DNA of 38,400 bases from Syntrophaceticus sp. (GTDB lineage: Bacteria; Bacillota; DSM-12270; Thermacetogeniales; Thermacetogeniaceae), in assembly GCA_012842275.1 (NCBI GenBank), contig DUSK01000051.1, positions 1 to 38,400 of the forward strand. The letters are read 5' to 3'. Both the position numbers and the translations under genes were made by a program. Positions 1-7,727 of the stretch are shown here, piece by piece (positions within the stretch are counted from its first letter, which is position 1; each line of letters begins with the position of its first letter). Below the pieces are notes generated by a model that was given only the letters and a program-made list of their open reading frames with translations, was not told where the DNA came from and did no database searches.

Positions 1-115
1 ATACATGGGTAGTATTCAAGACCGCGAACCGTATATTTTAAATTATTTGATTGAGTTCCAAAATTCTATCTGGTTGAGTTGCTTTGGTGGTTACAGGAAA
101 CAACCTACTTTTACT

Positions 116-131
116 TGACAGCATCCTGTCA
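116..131. repeat. Short inverted repeat upstream of rpmE
   Basis: Six-base arms TGACAG and CTGTCA flank a four-base centre. It lies about 25 bases upstream of the likely -10/-35 of rpmE, so it could be an operator or a small hairpin of an upstream transcript. No regulator is identified. It overlaps a TTGACA hexamer that is too far from the TATAAT box to serve as its -35. Confidence 0.35.
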
Positions 132-141
132 CCATTTAGGT

Positions 142-171
142 TTGCAGGCGGTATGCTCACTGTGCTATAAT
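142..171 (+). promoter_or_regulatory. Putative sigma-A promoter of rpmE
   Basis: A perfect TATAAT (166-171) preceded by TGC gives an extended -10. A weak -35, TTGCAG (142-147), lies 18 bases upstream. Transcription would start near 178, just ahead of the GGAGGTGAG ribosome site of rpmE. Assigned from motif match and position only. Confidence 0.6.
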
Positions 172-201
172 AAACAGCGTCAGATCTGGAGGTGAGGTTT
201 A

Positions 202-414
202 ATGAAAAAGGGTATTCATCCGAAGTATCAGAAGGCTACGATTTCCTGTGCCTGTGGAGCCCGTTTTGAAATCGGTTCTACTGTACCAAGCATGAGGGTA
301 GAGGTCTGCTCTAACTGCCATCCCTTCTATACTGGGACCAGGACTAGGGTTGTGGAAAAGGGCGGACGTGTGGAAAGGTTCAGGAAGAAATACGGGGCAT
401 CTGACAGAGGTTAG
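202..414 (+). CDS. rpmE: 50S ribosomal protein L31
   Basis: This 70-residue protein has the length and pattern of bacterial L31, a late-assembling protein of the large ribosomal subunit near the central protuberance. Cysteines at 16, 18, 36 and 39 form the zinc-binding set of the C-plus form of L31, so this is the zinc-containing paralogue and not the zinc-free form induced during zinc starvation. The C-terminal half is rich in Arg and Lys, as expected for rRNA contact. The ATG is preceded by GGAGGTGAG at good spacing, and an extended -10 promoter lies upstream. It heads a run with yqhQ, prfA and prmC, an order I associate with clostridial genomes. Identity is near certain. Confidence 0.97.
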   Translation: MKKGIHPKYQKATISCACGARFEIGSTVPSMRVEVCSNCHPFYTGTRTRVVEKGGRVERFRKKYGASDRG

Positions 415-462
415 CATCTCTTCTCTCACTTGTTTTTTATAGCTGCAGAGGGAGGGGATGTT

Positions 463-1359
463 TTGTCTGGGAAAACAGGGAAGAATGTTTTTCAGTATGG
501 GGGCCAGGCGGTTATTGAAGGTGTAATGATGCGGGGCCCTCATAAAATTGCAACTGCGGTCCGGTCAGGTGAGGAAATTATTATCCACCAGGAAAAGATT
601 ACTCCCTGGTCGGATTATTTTTCTATTCTAAAATGGCCTTTGATTCGAGGTGCAGTTGCGCTCATTGAATCTATGGTCATCGGGATTAGGAGTTTGAACC
701 TCTCTGCCTCACTTGCTCTGGGTGATGAGGAAGAGGAGGGTTTGAGTACTTTTGAGATGGTTTTGACCGTGGCGCTTGCCCTTCTGCTAGCTACAGGTCT
801 CTTTATATTATTACCCACCTGGTTGGGGCATCTGACCAGTGGACGGTTTCCCGTCTGGGTGCAGAACCTTGTTGAGGGGATCACCCGGTTGGGGCTTTTT
901 CTGGCTTACCTGTTTGGGATCCGTGCTTTGGAGGATATCAGGCGGGTTTTTCAGTACCACGGGGCTGAGCACAAGGCTATTAATACCTATGAAGATGGTG
1001 CTGAACTTACGGTCGAAGAGGTGGCTAAACGTTCCCGACAGCATCCCAGTTGCGGCACCTCTTTTATTCTCTATGTGCTGCTGATCAGCATTATTGTCTT
1101 TTCCTTTTTAGGTAATGGGCCCTGGTGGTGGAAGTTTGGGTCCCGCCTCTTGTTATTACCAATGATCGCCGGCCTGGGATATGAATTTATCCGTTTATCC
1201 AGGAGGTACAGAAAGCAGATGAGGTTTCTCATCGCTCCTGGTCTTTGGGTACAGAATCTTACTACCGGAGAGCCGGACTCAGGCCAGATTGAGGTGGCAA
1301 TTGCGGCACTGAAAAGTGTTTTAGTTCCCCCGCCTGGTGCTGCTGCCTCAGGTGATTGA
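463..1359 (+). CDS. yqhQ: DUF1385 family membrane protein (YqhQ-like)
   Basis: This 298-residue integral membrane protein matches the DUF1385/YqhQ family. The N-terminal motif [14 protein letters not shown] is diagnostic; hydrophobic segments lie near residues 95-120, 135-155 and 205-245; and the stretch [15 protein letters not shown] is the conserved central signature. The biochemical function is unknown; the family is common in Firmicutes and often sits next to prfA. I chose TTG at 463 because GGAGGGG lies seven bases upstream; an earlier in-frame TTG at 430 lacks such a site. It ends four bases into the region before prfA and is probably cotranscribed with it. Family is secure, role is not. 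Confidence 0.88.
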   Translation: MSGKTGKNVFQYGGQAVIEGVMMRGPHKIATAVRSGEEIIIHQEKITPWSDYFSILKWPLIRGAVALIESMVIGIRSLNLSASLALGDEEEEGLSTFEMVLTVALALLLATGLFILLPTWLGHLTSGRFPVWVQNLVEGITRLGLFLAYLFGIRALEDIRRVFQYHGAEHKAINTYEDGAELTVEEVAKRSRQHPSCGTSFILYVLLISIIVFSFLGNGPWWWKFGSRLLLLPMIAGLGYEFIRLSRRYRKQMRFLIAPGLWVQNLTTGEPDSGQIEVAIAALKSVLVPPPGAAASGD

Positions 1360-1394
1360 ACTTAAGTATTCGGATGGAAGGGGGTTGGCTGGTT

Positions 1395-2480
1395 ATGCTG
1401 GAAAAACTTGAAGAAGTAGAAGCCCGCTTTACGGAGTTGGAAAGCAAGCTCAGCGACCCAGCGGTGCTTAAAGATATGAATCAGTATCGGGAGCTCGCCA
1501 AAAAACATGCAGAACTGTCTGAGATAGTGACAGCTTACAGGGAATATAAAAAAATCATTGAAGATATAGAGAGTGCTAAAGAACTGCTAAATGAGGATGA
1601 TCCTGAGATTCAGCAACTTGCAGAAACCGAATTGTCCCAACTCAAAGAGATAAAGGACAGTATGGAGGAAAAACTGAAGATTCTGCTGCTGCCCAAGGAT
1701 CCCAGAGATGAGAAGAATGTTATTGTGGAGATCCGGGCCGGTACTGGAGGGGAAGAAGCTGCCCTTTTTGCCAGCGATCTTTTTCGTATGTACTCTTATT
1801 ATGCTGAGCGGCAGGGCTGGAAGGTGGAGGTATTAAGCTCACACCCCACCGATATGGGGGGCTTCAAGGAAATTATCTTTCAGGTGAACGGGGACCATGT
1901 TTTCAGCAAATTGAAATATGAAAGCGGTGTTCACCGGGTGCAGCGCATCCCGGTTACTGAATCGGGAGGCCGTATTCATACCAGTGCAGCCACTGTTGCG
2001 GTGCTTCCTGAAGCAGAGGAGGTGGATGTGGAAATCAATCCCCAGGATCTGCGGATTGATATTTTCTGCTCCAGCGGCCCCGGGGGCCAGTCTGTGAACA
2101 CCACCCAGTCCGCTGTAAGGATCACACACCTCCCTACAGGTATAGTGGTTTCCTGTCAGGATGAAAAATCGCAGCACAAAAATAAGGAAAAGGCGATGCG
2201 GGTCCTGCGTGCCCGGCTGTTGGCCCAGGCAGAGGAGGAACAGCAGGGAGAGATCTCATCAATGCGCAGGTCCATGATCGGCAGTGGTGACCGCAGTGAG
2301 CGGATCAGAACCTATAACTTTCCCCAGGGGAGGGTTACCGATCACCGCATCGGATTGAGTCTTTATCGTTTAAATGACATCCTGGAAGGGGACCTTGATG
2401 AAGTGATCACCGCATTGATCACAGCACAGAGGGCCGAGCAATTGCAGGGGGAATTATTCCAGGAAAATTCCGCTAGTTAA
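1395..2480 (+). CDS. prfA: Peptide chain release factor 1
   Basis: The product (361 residues) is class I release factor 1, which reads UAA and UAG stop codons in the ribosomal A site and triggers peptidyl-tRNA hydrolysis. The tripeptide anticodon is PVT (residues 186-188), the PxT form typical of RF1 and unlike the SPF of RF2. The catalytic GGQ is at 230-232 within [15 protein letters not shown]. The N-terminal about 100 residues are charged and helical (domain 1). The chosen ATG gives the usual family start MLEKLEE; longer in-frame starts (1356, 1374) would overlap yqhQ or lack better spacing. The next gene, prmC, encodes the enzyme that methylates the GGQ glutamine, so the pair forms a functional unit. 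Confidence 0.97.
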   Translation: MLEKLEEVEARFTELESKLSDPAVLKDMNQYRELAKKHAELSEIVTAYREYKKIIEDIESAKELLNEDDPEIQQLAETELSQLKEIKDSMEEKLKILLLPKDPRDEKNVIVEIRAGTGGEEAALFASDLFRMYSYYAERQGWKVEVLSSHPTDMGGFKEIIFQVNGDHVFSKLKYESGVHRVQRIPVTESGGRIHTSAATVAVLPEAEEVDVEINPQDLRIDIFCSSGPGGQSVNTTQSAVRITHLPTGIVVSCQDEKSQHKNKEKAMRVLRARLLAQAEEEQQGEISSMRRSMIGSGDRSERIRTYNFPQGRVTDHRIGLSLYRLNDILEGDLDEVITALITAQRAEQLQGELFQENSAS

Positions 2481-2483
2481 GAG

Positions 2484-3419
2484 ATGAACTGCAGAGAACT
2501 GCTGATCAAAGGAACAGAACTATTGAAAAAAAGGGGGATCAATTCTCCCCGTCTGGATGCAGAGGTGTTGTTGGCCTCTGCCTGGGGGCGGGAGAGGGCT
2601 GATCTCTTGATTTTTTCTGAAGACCAGGTGCCAAAAGAGGTGCAACTGGTTTTTTACGATCTCTTGAGTCAGCGCAGCAAAGGGATACCTGTCGCTTATC
2701 TCACCGGGGAAAAGGAGTTTATGTCTCTTGATTTCTATGTTAATTCTGATGTTCTGATCCCCCGGCCGGAAACTGAACTGCTGGTAGAATGGGTTTTGGA
2801 GTTCCTGGCGAAGCTGGATAAGCCTTTGAAAACTGCCGGGGATATCACAACTGGTCATGTGATTGGTGGTGAGGAAAAACATCTAGTGGCTGATGTGGGC
2901 ACAGGTTCAGGGGCGGTTGCAGTAAGCCTTGCCCACTATAACCCTAAAGTAAAAGTTCTTGCCATCGATATTTCACACAAGGCTCTGAAAACAGCGGCCA
3001 GAAATGCTGATCGCCATGGTGTAAAGGGACGTGTCCGGTTCCTGCAGGGAGACCTGCTCACCCCGCTCCTTGAGCAGGGATTGATAGGTATGGGGACAGC
3101 AGTTGCTGCTAATCTCCCCTATATTCCCACAGCTGATCTGCCGGATCTGCCTATAGATGTTCAATATGAACCGAAAAATGCTTTAGATGGAGGGAAGGAT
3201 GGGCTGGAGCATTACAGAAGGCTTATCCCCCAAGCTGAGCTCTTTCTTGCCCCAGGAGGCCTGCTGGCCTGTGAGATAGGTGCCGGGCAGGGTGAAGTTC
3301 TGGCAGGGTTGCTGCAACAAGAAGGATGGAACAGGGTTAAAGTGCTCAAAGATTATGCAGGAAGGGAGAGAGTTGTTACAGCAGTCAAACAGGACCGATC
3401 AGGGGGACAGGTTGGGTGA
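2484..3419 (+). CDS. prmC: Release factor glutamine methyltransferase
   Basis: This 311-residue protein is PrmC/HemK, which N5-methylates the glutamine of the GGQ motif of release factors using S-adenosylmethionine. The N-terminal helical domain carries the family stretch IPVAYLTGEKEF, followed by LIPRPETELLVE, and the SAM loop VADVGTGSGAVAVSLA is at residues 135-150. The catalytic motif, usually NPPY, reads NLPY here (210-213). A 20-25 residue stretch (about 111-133) between the PETE motif and the SAM loop is longer than usual and explains the larger size compared with about 285 residues. The start lies three bases after the prfA stop, so translation is probably coupled. Identity is strong from motifs and from the neighbour prfA. 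Confidence 0.94.
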   Translation: MNCRELLIKGTELLKKRGINSPRLDAEVLLASAWGRERADLLIFSEDQVPKEVQLVFYDLLSQRSKGIPVAYLTGEKEFMSLDFYVNSDVLIPRPETELLVEWVLEFLAKLDKPLKTAGDITTGHVIGGEEKHLVADVGTGSGAVAVSLAHYNPKVKVLAIDISHKALKTAARNADRHGVKGRVRFLQGDLLTPLLEQGLIGMGTAVAANLPYIPTADLPDLPIDVQYEPKNALDGGKDGLEHYRRLIPQAELFLAPGGLLACEIGAGQGEVLAGLLQQEGWNRVKVLKDYAGRERVVTAVKQDRSGGQVG

Positions 3420-3455
3420 TCGGGCCGTGCGAAGGGACAGTCCCCGGCCTGATCA
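3395..3455 (+). other. Competing hairpins at the end of prmC
   Basis: CCGATCA (3395-3401) can pair with TGATCGG (3417-3423), while the overlapping TGATCGGGCCG (3417-3427) can pair with CGGCCTGATCA (3445-3455, one G-U). A small GGAC/GTCC hairpin nests inside the second. The prmC stop codon lies at the start of the shared arm. No U-tract follows, so this is not a standard terminator; it may be an mRNA 3-prime stability structure. Confidence 0.4.
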
Positions 3456-3520
3456 GGGGGAGAGACCTTGATCTCAGCGCGGCTTTTGATATATGGAAAG
3501 TAAGAGGTTAAAAGTGAGAA

Positions 3521-3554
3521 TAAAAAAGAGAGGATCTGGATTATGATCCTCTCT
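3521..3554 (-). terminator. Rho-independent terminator of the DUF1646 gene
   Basis: A perfect 10-bp stem AGAGAGGATC/GATCCTCTCT (3527-3536 with 3545-3554) has an 8-base loop. On the minus strand it is followed by a run of T (complement of 3522-3527). It lies 26 bases beyond the stop of the minus-strand transporter gene. On the plus strand no T-run follows, so it terminates mainly minus-strand transcripts. Confidence 0.88.
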
Positions 3555-3579
3555 CCTTATCAACAGATTTTTTATAATC

Positions 3580-4608
3580 CTAAACAATGACAAAGAGGAT
3601 TACATAGTAAATAATCAGCATGGCAAGCCCCAGGGGCACTCCCAGTCTTGCCCATTCGGAACTGGTGATCTTCAGCTTGCAGGCGGAAATGATATTGGGG
3701 ATGTTTCCCGGGATGAGCATCCCTCCGCTGACCAGCAGTCCCATGAGGATCGCTTCGATCTGCAACCCACTCATAGCTGGGCTGATTTCCGCGGCAGCGA
3801 GTGTGGCATTGTCGAGCACCGCAGAGAGCATATTGATCCAGTAAAGGATGCGTCCATCCAGATGGATAATATAAGCATCGATCACCGGTTTGAAGCCCTG
3901 GCCCAATAGTTCCAGAGCCATGATGAACAGGAAGATCTTGCCTGCTCTAAGCAAAACACCCTTGGTTGTTTCATCTTCAAGGTCCACTGTCTCACCGGTA
4001 TCATCATCTTTTGTCCTACTTTTTACAGCAAAGCTGCCTAACACTCCAAAAGCGATAACTCCTGGTATAATGAAAACACCCAACAGTTTCAACAGGTAGA
4101 AAAATTCTTCATTTAGTTTAGAAACAACAATTGTGGAAAGGGGTTCACCGATGGGTGTCAGCGCAGCACCTAATCCGATAGAAAAACACCCTATGATGGT
4201 GGTGTTGATCTTTTCTTTTCTCTGTAGAGGGAGGGCGTTGATTATCTCGGATAGGATAAGTGCTGAAATGATGGCTGTGATAATGCTGGAACAGAGGCCA
4301 AGCAGTACTACCATGAGAAAAATAAACAGATTGAGGGGTATGTGTTCGAGGATTTTACTGATCCATATGTGAATATTATTTTGAAAGCGGGCGAAAAGCA
4401 GACCGAAAATGAGAACTGCCGCTGTGATCATATACATCAAGTGATTGGTAATTATTTCGTGAATCAATTCTGTATTCAAAACTCCGGAGATGATGGTTGC
4501 CGCTAGTCCCATTACGAAGAGAAAGGGTTCCAGGTTGCGTTCTATCACCTTTACGAAAAACGGCAGGGTTAATACTAGTACTAGAATTATTAATAGTCCG
4601 ACTAACAA
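3580..4608 (-). CDS. DUF1646 family membrane protein, putative cation transporter
   Basis: This very hydrophobic 342-residue protein has about ten predicted membrane segments and resembles the DUF1646 family, which belongs to the ion-transporter group that includes NhaD and ArsB-type carriers. Two conserved re-entrant-like motifs support this: AALTPIGEPLSTIVVSKL near 150 and LDNATLAAAEISPAM near 270, both rich in small and polar residues inside membrane segments. An acidic loop (DDDTGETVDLEDE) lies between the two halves. Substrate is unknown; sodium or another cation is a family-based guess. The TTG start is preceded by AAAAGGAGG nine bases upstream. It is a single-gene unit with its own promoter and terminator, divergent from tsaC. 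Confidence 0.7.
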   Translation of the reverse strand: MLVGLLIILVLVLTLPFFVKVIERNLEPFLFVMGLAATIISGVLNTELIHEIITNHLMYMITAAVLIFGLLFARFQNNIHIWISKILEHIPLNLFIFLMVVLLGLCSSIITAIISALILSEIINALPLQRKEKINTTIIGCFSIGLGAALTPIGEPLSTIVVSKLNEEFFYLLKLLGVFIIPGVIAFGVLGSFAVKSRTKDDDTGETVDLEDETTKGVLLRAGKIFLFIMALELLGQGFKPVIDAYIIHLDGRILYWINMLSAVLDNATLAAAEISPAMSGLQIEAILMGLLVSGGMLIPGNIPNIISACKLKITSSEWARLGVPLGLAMLIIYYVILFVIV

Positions 4609-4674
4609 ATGACAGCGCCTCCTTTTAAGACTATAATTAGTGTATATAAGTAAAACTCATCACAATACTTTATT

Positions 4675-4703
4675 ATTATACAGCTTGTACTTTTTTGCAA
4701 CAA
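4675..4703 (-). promoter_or_regulatory. Putative promoter of the DUF1646 gene
   Basis: On the minus strand TTGTTG (4698-4703) and a perfect TATAAT (4675-4680) are separated by 17 bases, about 65 bases before the TTG start. The -35 is weak (3 of 6). The inverted repeat at 4711-4729 lies immediately upstream. Confidence 0.5.
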
Positions 4704-4710
4704 TAATGAA

Positions 4711-4729
4711 ATTACCTAAATGAGGTAAT
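4711..4729. promoter_or_regulatory. Operator-like inverted repeat between divergent genes
   Basis: A perfect 7-bp inverted repeat, ATTACCT and AGGTAAT around AAATG, sits in the 140-bp region between the divergent DUF1646 gene and tsaC. Its symmetry, size and place just upstream of the minus-strand -35 suit a dimeric repressor or activator. No regulator can be assigned from sequence. Confidence 0.45.
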
Positions 4730-4748
4730 GTTAATATAGTGTGGATCA

Positions 4749-5834
4749 ATGATGCAGAATTTGGAGGTGCTTAAAACGCAATACTTAATAGTAGATCCTA
4801 AATCCCCTGAATCTAAACAGATTAAAAAAGCAGCAGGGGTGATCAAAAAGGGTGGTCTGGTGGCTTTTCCCACAGAGACCGTTTATGGGTTGGGCGCTGA
4901 CGGGCTGAACACGGAGGCAGTGAACAAAATATTCCAGGTTAAAGGAAGGCCCAGGAAAAATCCCTTGATTTTACATGTTTCCTCACTGGACCAGGCAAAG
5001 TCGCTGAGCTCCAACTGGCCGCAGACAGCTGATATCCTGGCGAAAAGCTTTTGGCCGGGGCCTATAACTTTGATACTTCCCCGTGCAGAGGGGATCCCTG
5101 ATGCAGTTACTGCTGGCCTGCCTACTATAGCTCTGCGCTATCCCAGCAGCCCTATTGCCCTTGCTTTGATAGAGGCAAGCGGTGTGCCTATTGCTGCACC
5201 CAGTGCCAATCTATCCGGACGCCCCAGTCCTACACGGGCTGAGGATGTTCTGGCGGACCTCAATGGAAAGATCGATATGATCCTGGATGGGGGGCCTGCA
5301 GAGGTGGGTGTGGAATCCACTATATTGAGCCTAACTGGGGAGCAGCCGGTTCTTCTGAGGCCAGGTGGTATAACCAGAGAAGAGATTGAAGATGTTTTAA
5401 AAAAGAGAATTATTGTTCCTGATGCTGTCCTATCCCCGGACAAGCCTGCTGGGGATGATGCAGCTCCCTGTCCCGGCTATTATTTTAAACACTATGCCCC
5501 CCGGGCTCAGGTGATTATGGTTACCGGAGAGCCGGAGGAACAGGCTGCTAAGGTGGAAAAATACTTAACCCAAAACCGGGGGAAACGAATAGGGGTATTG
5601 GCTACCAGTGAAAACTACTCTTTATACCGGAATTTTACTATTCCGCCCTTTTATCTGGCTTCACTGGGTTCAAGATACTGTACAGAAGAGATCGCTAACC
5701 ACTTGTTCAGCGCTTTGCGGGATTGCGATAGGGCAGGGGTTGAGGTGATTCTGGTGGAAACAGTGGCACCTGAAGGAATGGGTTTGGCTGTGATGAACCG
5801 TTTGTGCCGCGCTGCTGAACAGCAGAAGATCTGA
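4749..5834 (+). CDS. tsaC: Threonylcarbamoyl-AMP synthase (Sua5/TsaC2 type)
   Basis: The product (361 residues) makes threonylcarbamoyl-adenylate from threonine, bicarbonate and ATP, the first step of the t6A37 modification of ANN-decoding tRNAs. The N-terminal YrdC domain (about 25-205) has PTETVYGLG (41-49) and the KGRPRKNP substrate loop (65-72), plus APSANLSGRPSPT. The C-terminal Sua5 domain (about 225-358), entered through PGYYFKHYAP, makes it the two-domain form rather than short TsaC. The start is uncertain: tandem ATGs at 4749/4752 have only a weak ribosome site, while a strong GGAGGTG occurs at 4763-4769 inside the coding region with no ordinary start codon at ideal distance. It opens a long co-directional run with mntP and downstream genes. 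Confidence 0.93.
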   Translation: MMQNLEVLKTQYLIVDPKSPESKQIKKAAGVIKKGGLVAFPTETVYGLGADGLNTEAVNKIFQVKGRPRKNPLILHVSSLDQAKSLSSNWPQTADILAKSFWPGPITLILPRAEGIPDAVTAGLPTIALRYPSSPIALALIEASGVPIAAPSANLSGRPSPTRAEDVLADLNGKIDMILDGGPAEVGVESTILSLTGEQPVLLRPGGITREEIEDVLKKRIIVPDAVLSPDKPAGDDAAPCPGYYFKHYAPRAQVIMVTGEPEEQAAKVEKYLTQNRGKRIGVLATSENYSLYRNFTIPPFYLASLGSRYCTEEIANHLFSALRDCDRAGVEVILVETVAPEGMGLAVMNRLCRAAEQQKI

Positions 5835-5853
5835 CAGAAAAGAGGTTTCTTGC

Positions 5854-6438
5854 GTGAATGCTCTGTTGACTTATTTCCTTGTTGCAGTTGCTTTGGGGGC
5901 GGATGCATTTTCCCTGGCTCTGGGCTTGGGTATGAACAAGCCTTGCCGGGGTTCGATTCTGCGTACATCTCTCAGTGTGGGAGTGTTTCATGTGATCATG
6001 CCCCTGGCGGGTATCCTGGTAGGGGGGGTTCTGGGAACAGTAGTGGGAAATCTGGCTGTCTGGATTGGCGGTACCATCTTGGTTTTGTTGGGGTTGAAAA
6101 TGATCCGGGAGGGCTGGCCCTGGCGGAGGGAGGTATTTAGTTTCAAAGATGCTAAAGCAGCTCTGCCGGCTCTACAGAAAAGCAATCCATTTTGCTGGGC
6201 GGGGATTTTGGGGTTAAGCTGGTGTGTCAGTGTAGATGCCTTTGGAGCAGGGGTGGGTATAGGAGTAACGGTCAGCGGTCTTTCCAGTTTTGTGATCATC
6301 CTTGGGGTGGTTGCGGCTTTGATGACCGCAGCCGGCCTGCTGCTGGGGAAATGGCTGGGAAGCTGGACCGGCAAATGGGCGGAAATGTTGGGTGGATTGG
6401 TGCTGATTGCTATTGGAATTAAGATGTTTTTCGGATAG
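5854..6438 (+). CDS. mntP: Manganese efflux pump MntP
   Basis: This 194-residue membrane protein matches MntP (formerly DUF204), an exporter that protects cells against excess Mn(II). Six hydrophobic segments are visible, arranged as two similar halves. The family aspartates inside membrane segments are present in ALGADAFSLALGLGMN (Asp17, first helix) and in SVDAFGAGVGIG in the second half. GTG is the start, with AGAGG nine bases upstream. The gene follows tsaC by 19 bases and is probably cotranscribed. I see no yybP-ykoY manganese riboswitch or MntR-type operator directly before it, although an MntR-like gene lies about 22 kb away in this window. Confidence 0.9.
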   Translation: MNALLTYFLVAVALGADAFSLALGLGMNKPCRGSILRTSLSVGVFHVIMPLAGILVGGVLGTVVGNLAVWIGGTILVLLGLKMIREGWPWRREVFSFKDAKAALPALQKSNPFCWAGILGLSWCVSVDAFGAGVGIGVTVSGLSSFVIILGVVAALMTAAGLLLGKWLGSWTGKWAEMLGGLVLIAIGIKMFFG

Positions 6439-6470
6439 AAGGGATCACTTGTCTGTAAAGGGGTGAGATT

Positions 6471-7172
6471 TTGCGGATTTTGTTCGTCTGTACGGGAAAT
6501 ACCTGCCGCAGCCCTATGGCAGAGAGATTGACAGCAAAAATGCTGGAGCGCTTTGATTTGGGGGATGATGTCCAGGTGATGTCTGCAGGGTTGGCGGCTT
6601 TGCCTGGAGAACCAGCCAGTTCAGGTGCTTGTGAAGCTATGCGCAGGGATGGGATCGATCTATCAAATCACAGAGCAAAACAACTGACCAAAAAAATGGT
6701 AGAGGAGGCAGATTTAATCCTGACGATGACTGCCTCTCAAAAGCGGCACCTGCTGGAGATATACCCTATGTCTGCCGGCAAGGTGTTTGTTCTCAAGGAA
6801 TTTGCGGAGCACGGTTATAACCTTGAATCTTCGGAAAAACTGCTTGCACTGCTGCGGCGGTTAAACACAAAACAGGAAAGGTTTTGGGAAGCCAATAGTG
6901 ATACTGTCAGGGAGTTAAAAGAGGAGAGAGAGGGTCTTTTGCAGCGTCTCCAGGAGATAGAGGATAAATTGGCAGCCATGGAGGGCTCTTTGGCCAGGGA
7001 GATACGGCAGGAGAAAGAGGATATCAGAAAGCTGGAGGAACAGTTGATGAGTTATGACATTACAGATCCTTTCGGACAGTCTGATGAGGTTTACTGCCGC
7101 TGTGCTGACGAGATAGCCCAGGCTGTAGAAGGTGTCTGCAAGCACCTGCAGAGTGAACAGCTGAGAGATTAA
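6471..7172 (+). CDS. Low-MW protein phosphatase (YwlE-like) with coiled-coil insertion
   Basis: The N-terminal residues 1-115 are a low-molecular-weight phosphatase fold: P-loop CTGNTCRS with nucleophile Cys7 and Arg13. Thr11 in this loop is the residue that marks YwlE-type protein-arginine phosphatases, whereas tyrosine phosphatases usually carry Ile there. The general-acid motif DPFG (Asp199) and the last helix come at the C-terminus. Between them lies an insertion of roughly 80 residues (about 116-195), dense in Glu, Lys, Arg and Leu with heptad-like spacing, predicted to form a coiled coil. YwlE of Bacillus subtilis is 150 residues, this protein 233. TTG is the start, after AAGGGGTGAG. 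It precedes rpiB, as ywlE does in B. subtilis. Catalysis seems intact; the insertion's role is unknown. Confidence 0.88.
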   Translation: MRILFVCTGNTCRSPMAERLTAKMLERFDLGDDVQVMSAGLAALPGEPASSGACEAMRRDGIDLSNHRAKQLTKKMVEEADLILTMTASQKRHLLEIYPMSAGKVFVLKEFAEHGYNLESSEKLLALLRRLNTKQERFWEANSDTVRELKEEREGLLQRLQEIEDKLAAMEGSLAREIRQEKEDIRKLEEQLMSYDITDPFGQSDEVYCRCADEIAQAVEGVCKHLQSEQLRD

Positions 7173-7242
7173 TTTTAATAATAAAAGGAAAAAAAGGATA
7201 ATATCTCGAATACCTTTACTATTTGTTGCTGAGGTGGTCCAA

Positions 7243-7707
7243 GTGATCAAAATAGCGATCGGCAGCGACCATGCCGGTTTCCGTCTGAAAAAAGAGATCA
7301 AGGAATATTTTCAGGGCAAGGATCTGCAGATCACCGATCTTGGGGTTGACAGCACAGACCCTGTTGATTACCCTGATATCGCTCTGATGGTTGCGGAATC
7401 GGTTGCCCGGGGTGACCACAAATATGGAATCTTAATCTGTGGAACAGGGATCGGTATGGTAATGGCTGCCAACAAGGTTCCAGGGATCAGAGCTGCTCTT
7501 TGCCATGACCCCTTTACTGCCCGGGCCGCCCGGGAGCACAATGATGCCAATATTATCGCTCTGGGGGAGAGGGTCACCGGGGCTGGCCTGGCTTGTGCCA
7601 TTATTGAAAGCTGGCTTAATGCAAGCTTTCAAGGGGGGCGTCATCAAAGAAGGGTTGATAAGATCAGAGCCATTGAAGAAAAGTACTGTTCTACCAAAAA
7701 AATATAG
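7243..7707 (+). CDS. rpiB: Ribose-5-phosphate isomerase B
   Basis: This 154-residue protein is RpiB, which interconverts ribose 5-phosphate and ribulose 5-phosphate in the pentose phosphate pathway; some relatives act on allose or galactose 6-phosphates. Conserved features are GSDHAGF at the N-terminus, the active-site cysteine in [12 protein letters not shown] (Cys66) and the [17 protein letters not shown] block with His99. I prefer GTG at 7243, with GAGGTGG six bases upstream and the normal [12 protein letters not shown] start, over the in-frame GTG at 7234 that overlaps that site. It lies between the phosphatase gene and glyA, the usual order in Firmicutes. Confidence 0.95.
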   Translation: MIKIAIGSDHAGFRLKKEIKEYFQGKDLQITDLGVDSTDPVDYPDIALMVAESVARGDHKYGILICGTGIGMVMAANKVPGIRAALCHDPFTARAAREHNDANIIALGERVTGAGLACAIIESWLNASFQGGRHQRRVDKIRAIEEKYCSTKKI

Positions 7708-7727
7708 CAAAAATCGAGGGATCTATC

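Noticed and set aside
115-120. TTGACA as the -35 of the rpmE promoter
   Set aside because: It is about 45 bases from the TATAAT; the extended -10 with TTGCAG at 142 fits better.
839-1084. Overlapping open frames inside yqhQ and many other genes (for example 2520-2882 minus, 17491-18027 plus, 29089-29706 minus)
   Set aside because: They overlap clearly identified genes in other frames and have no family motif or ribosome site.
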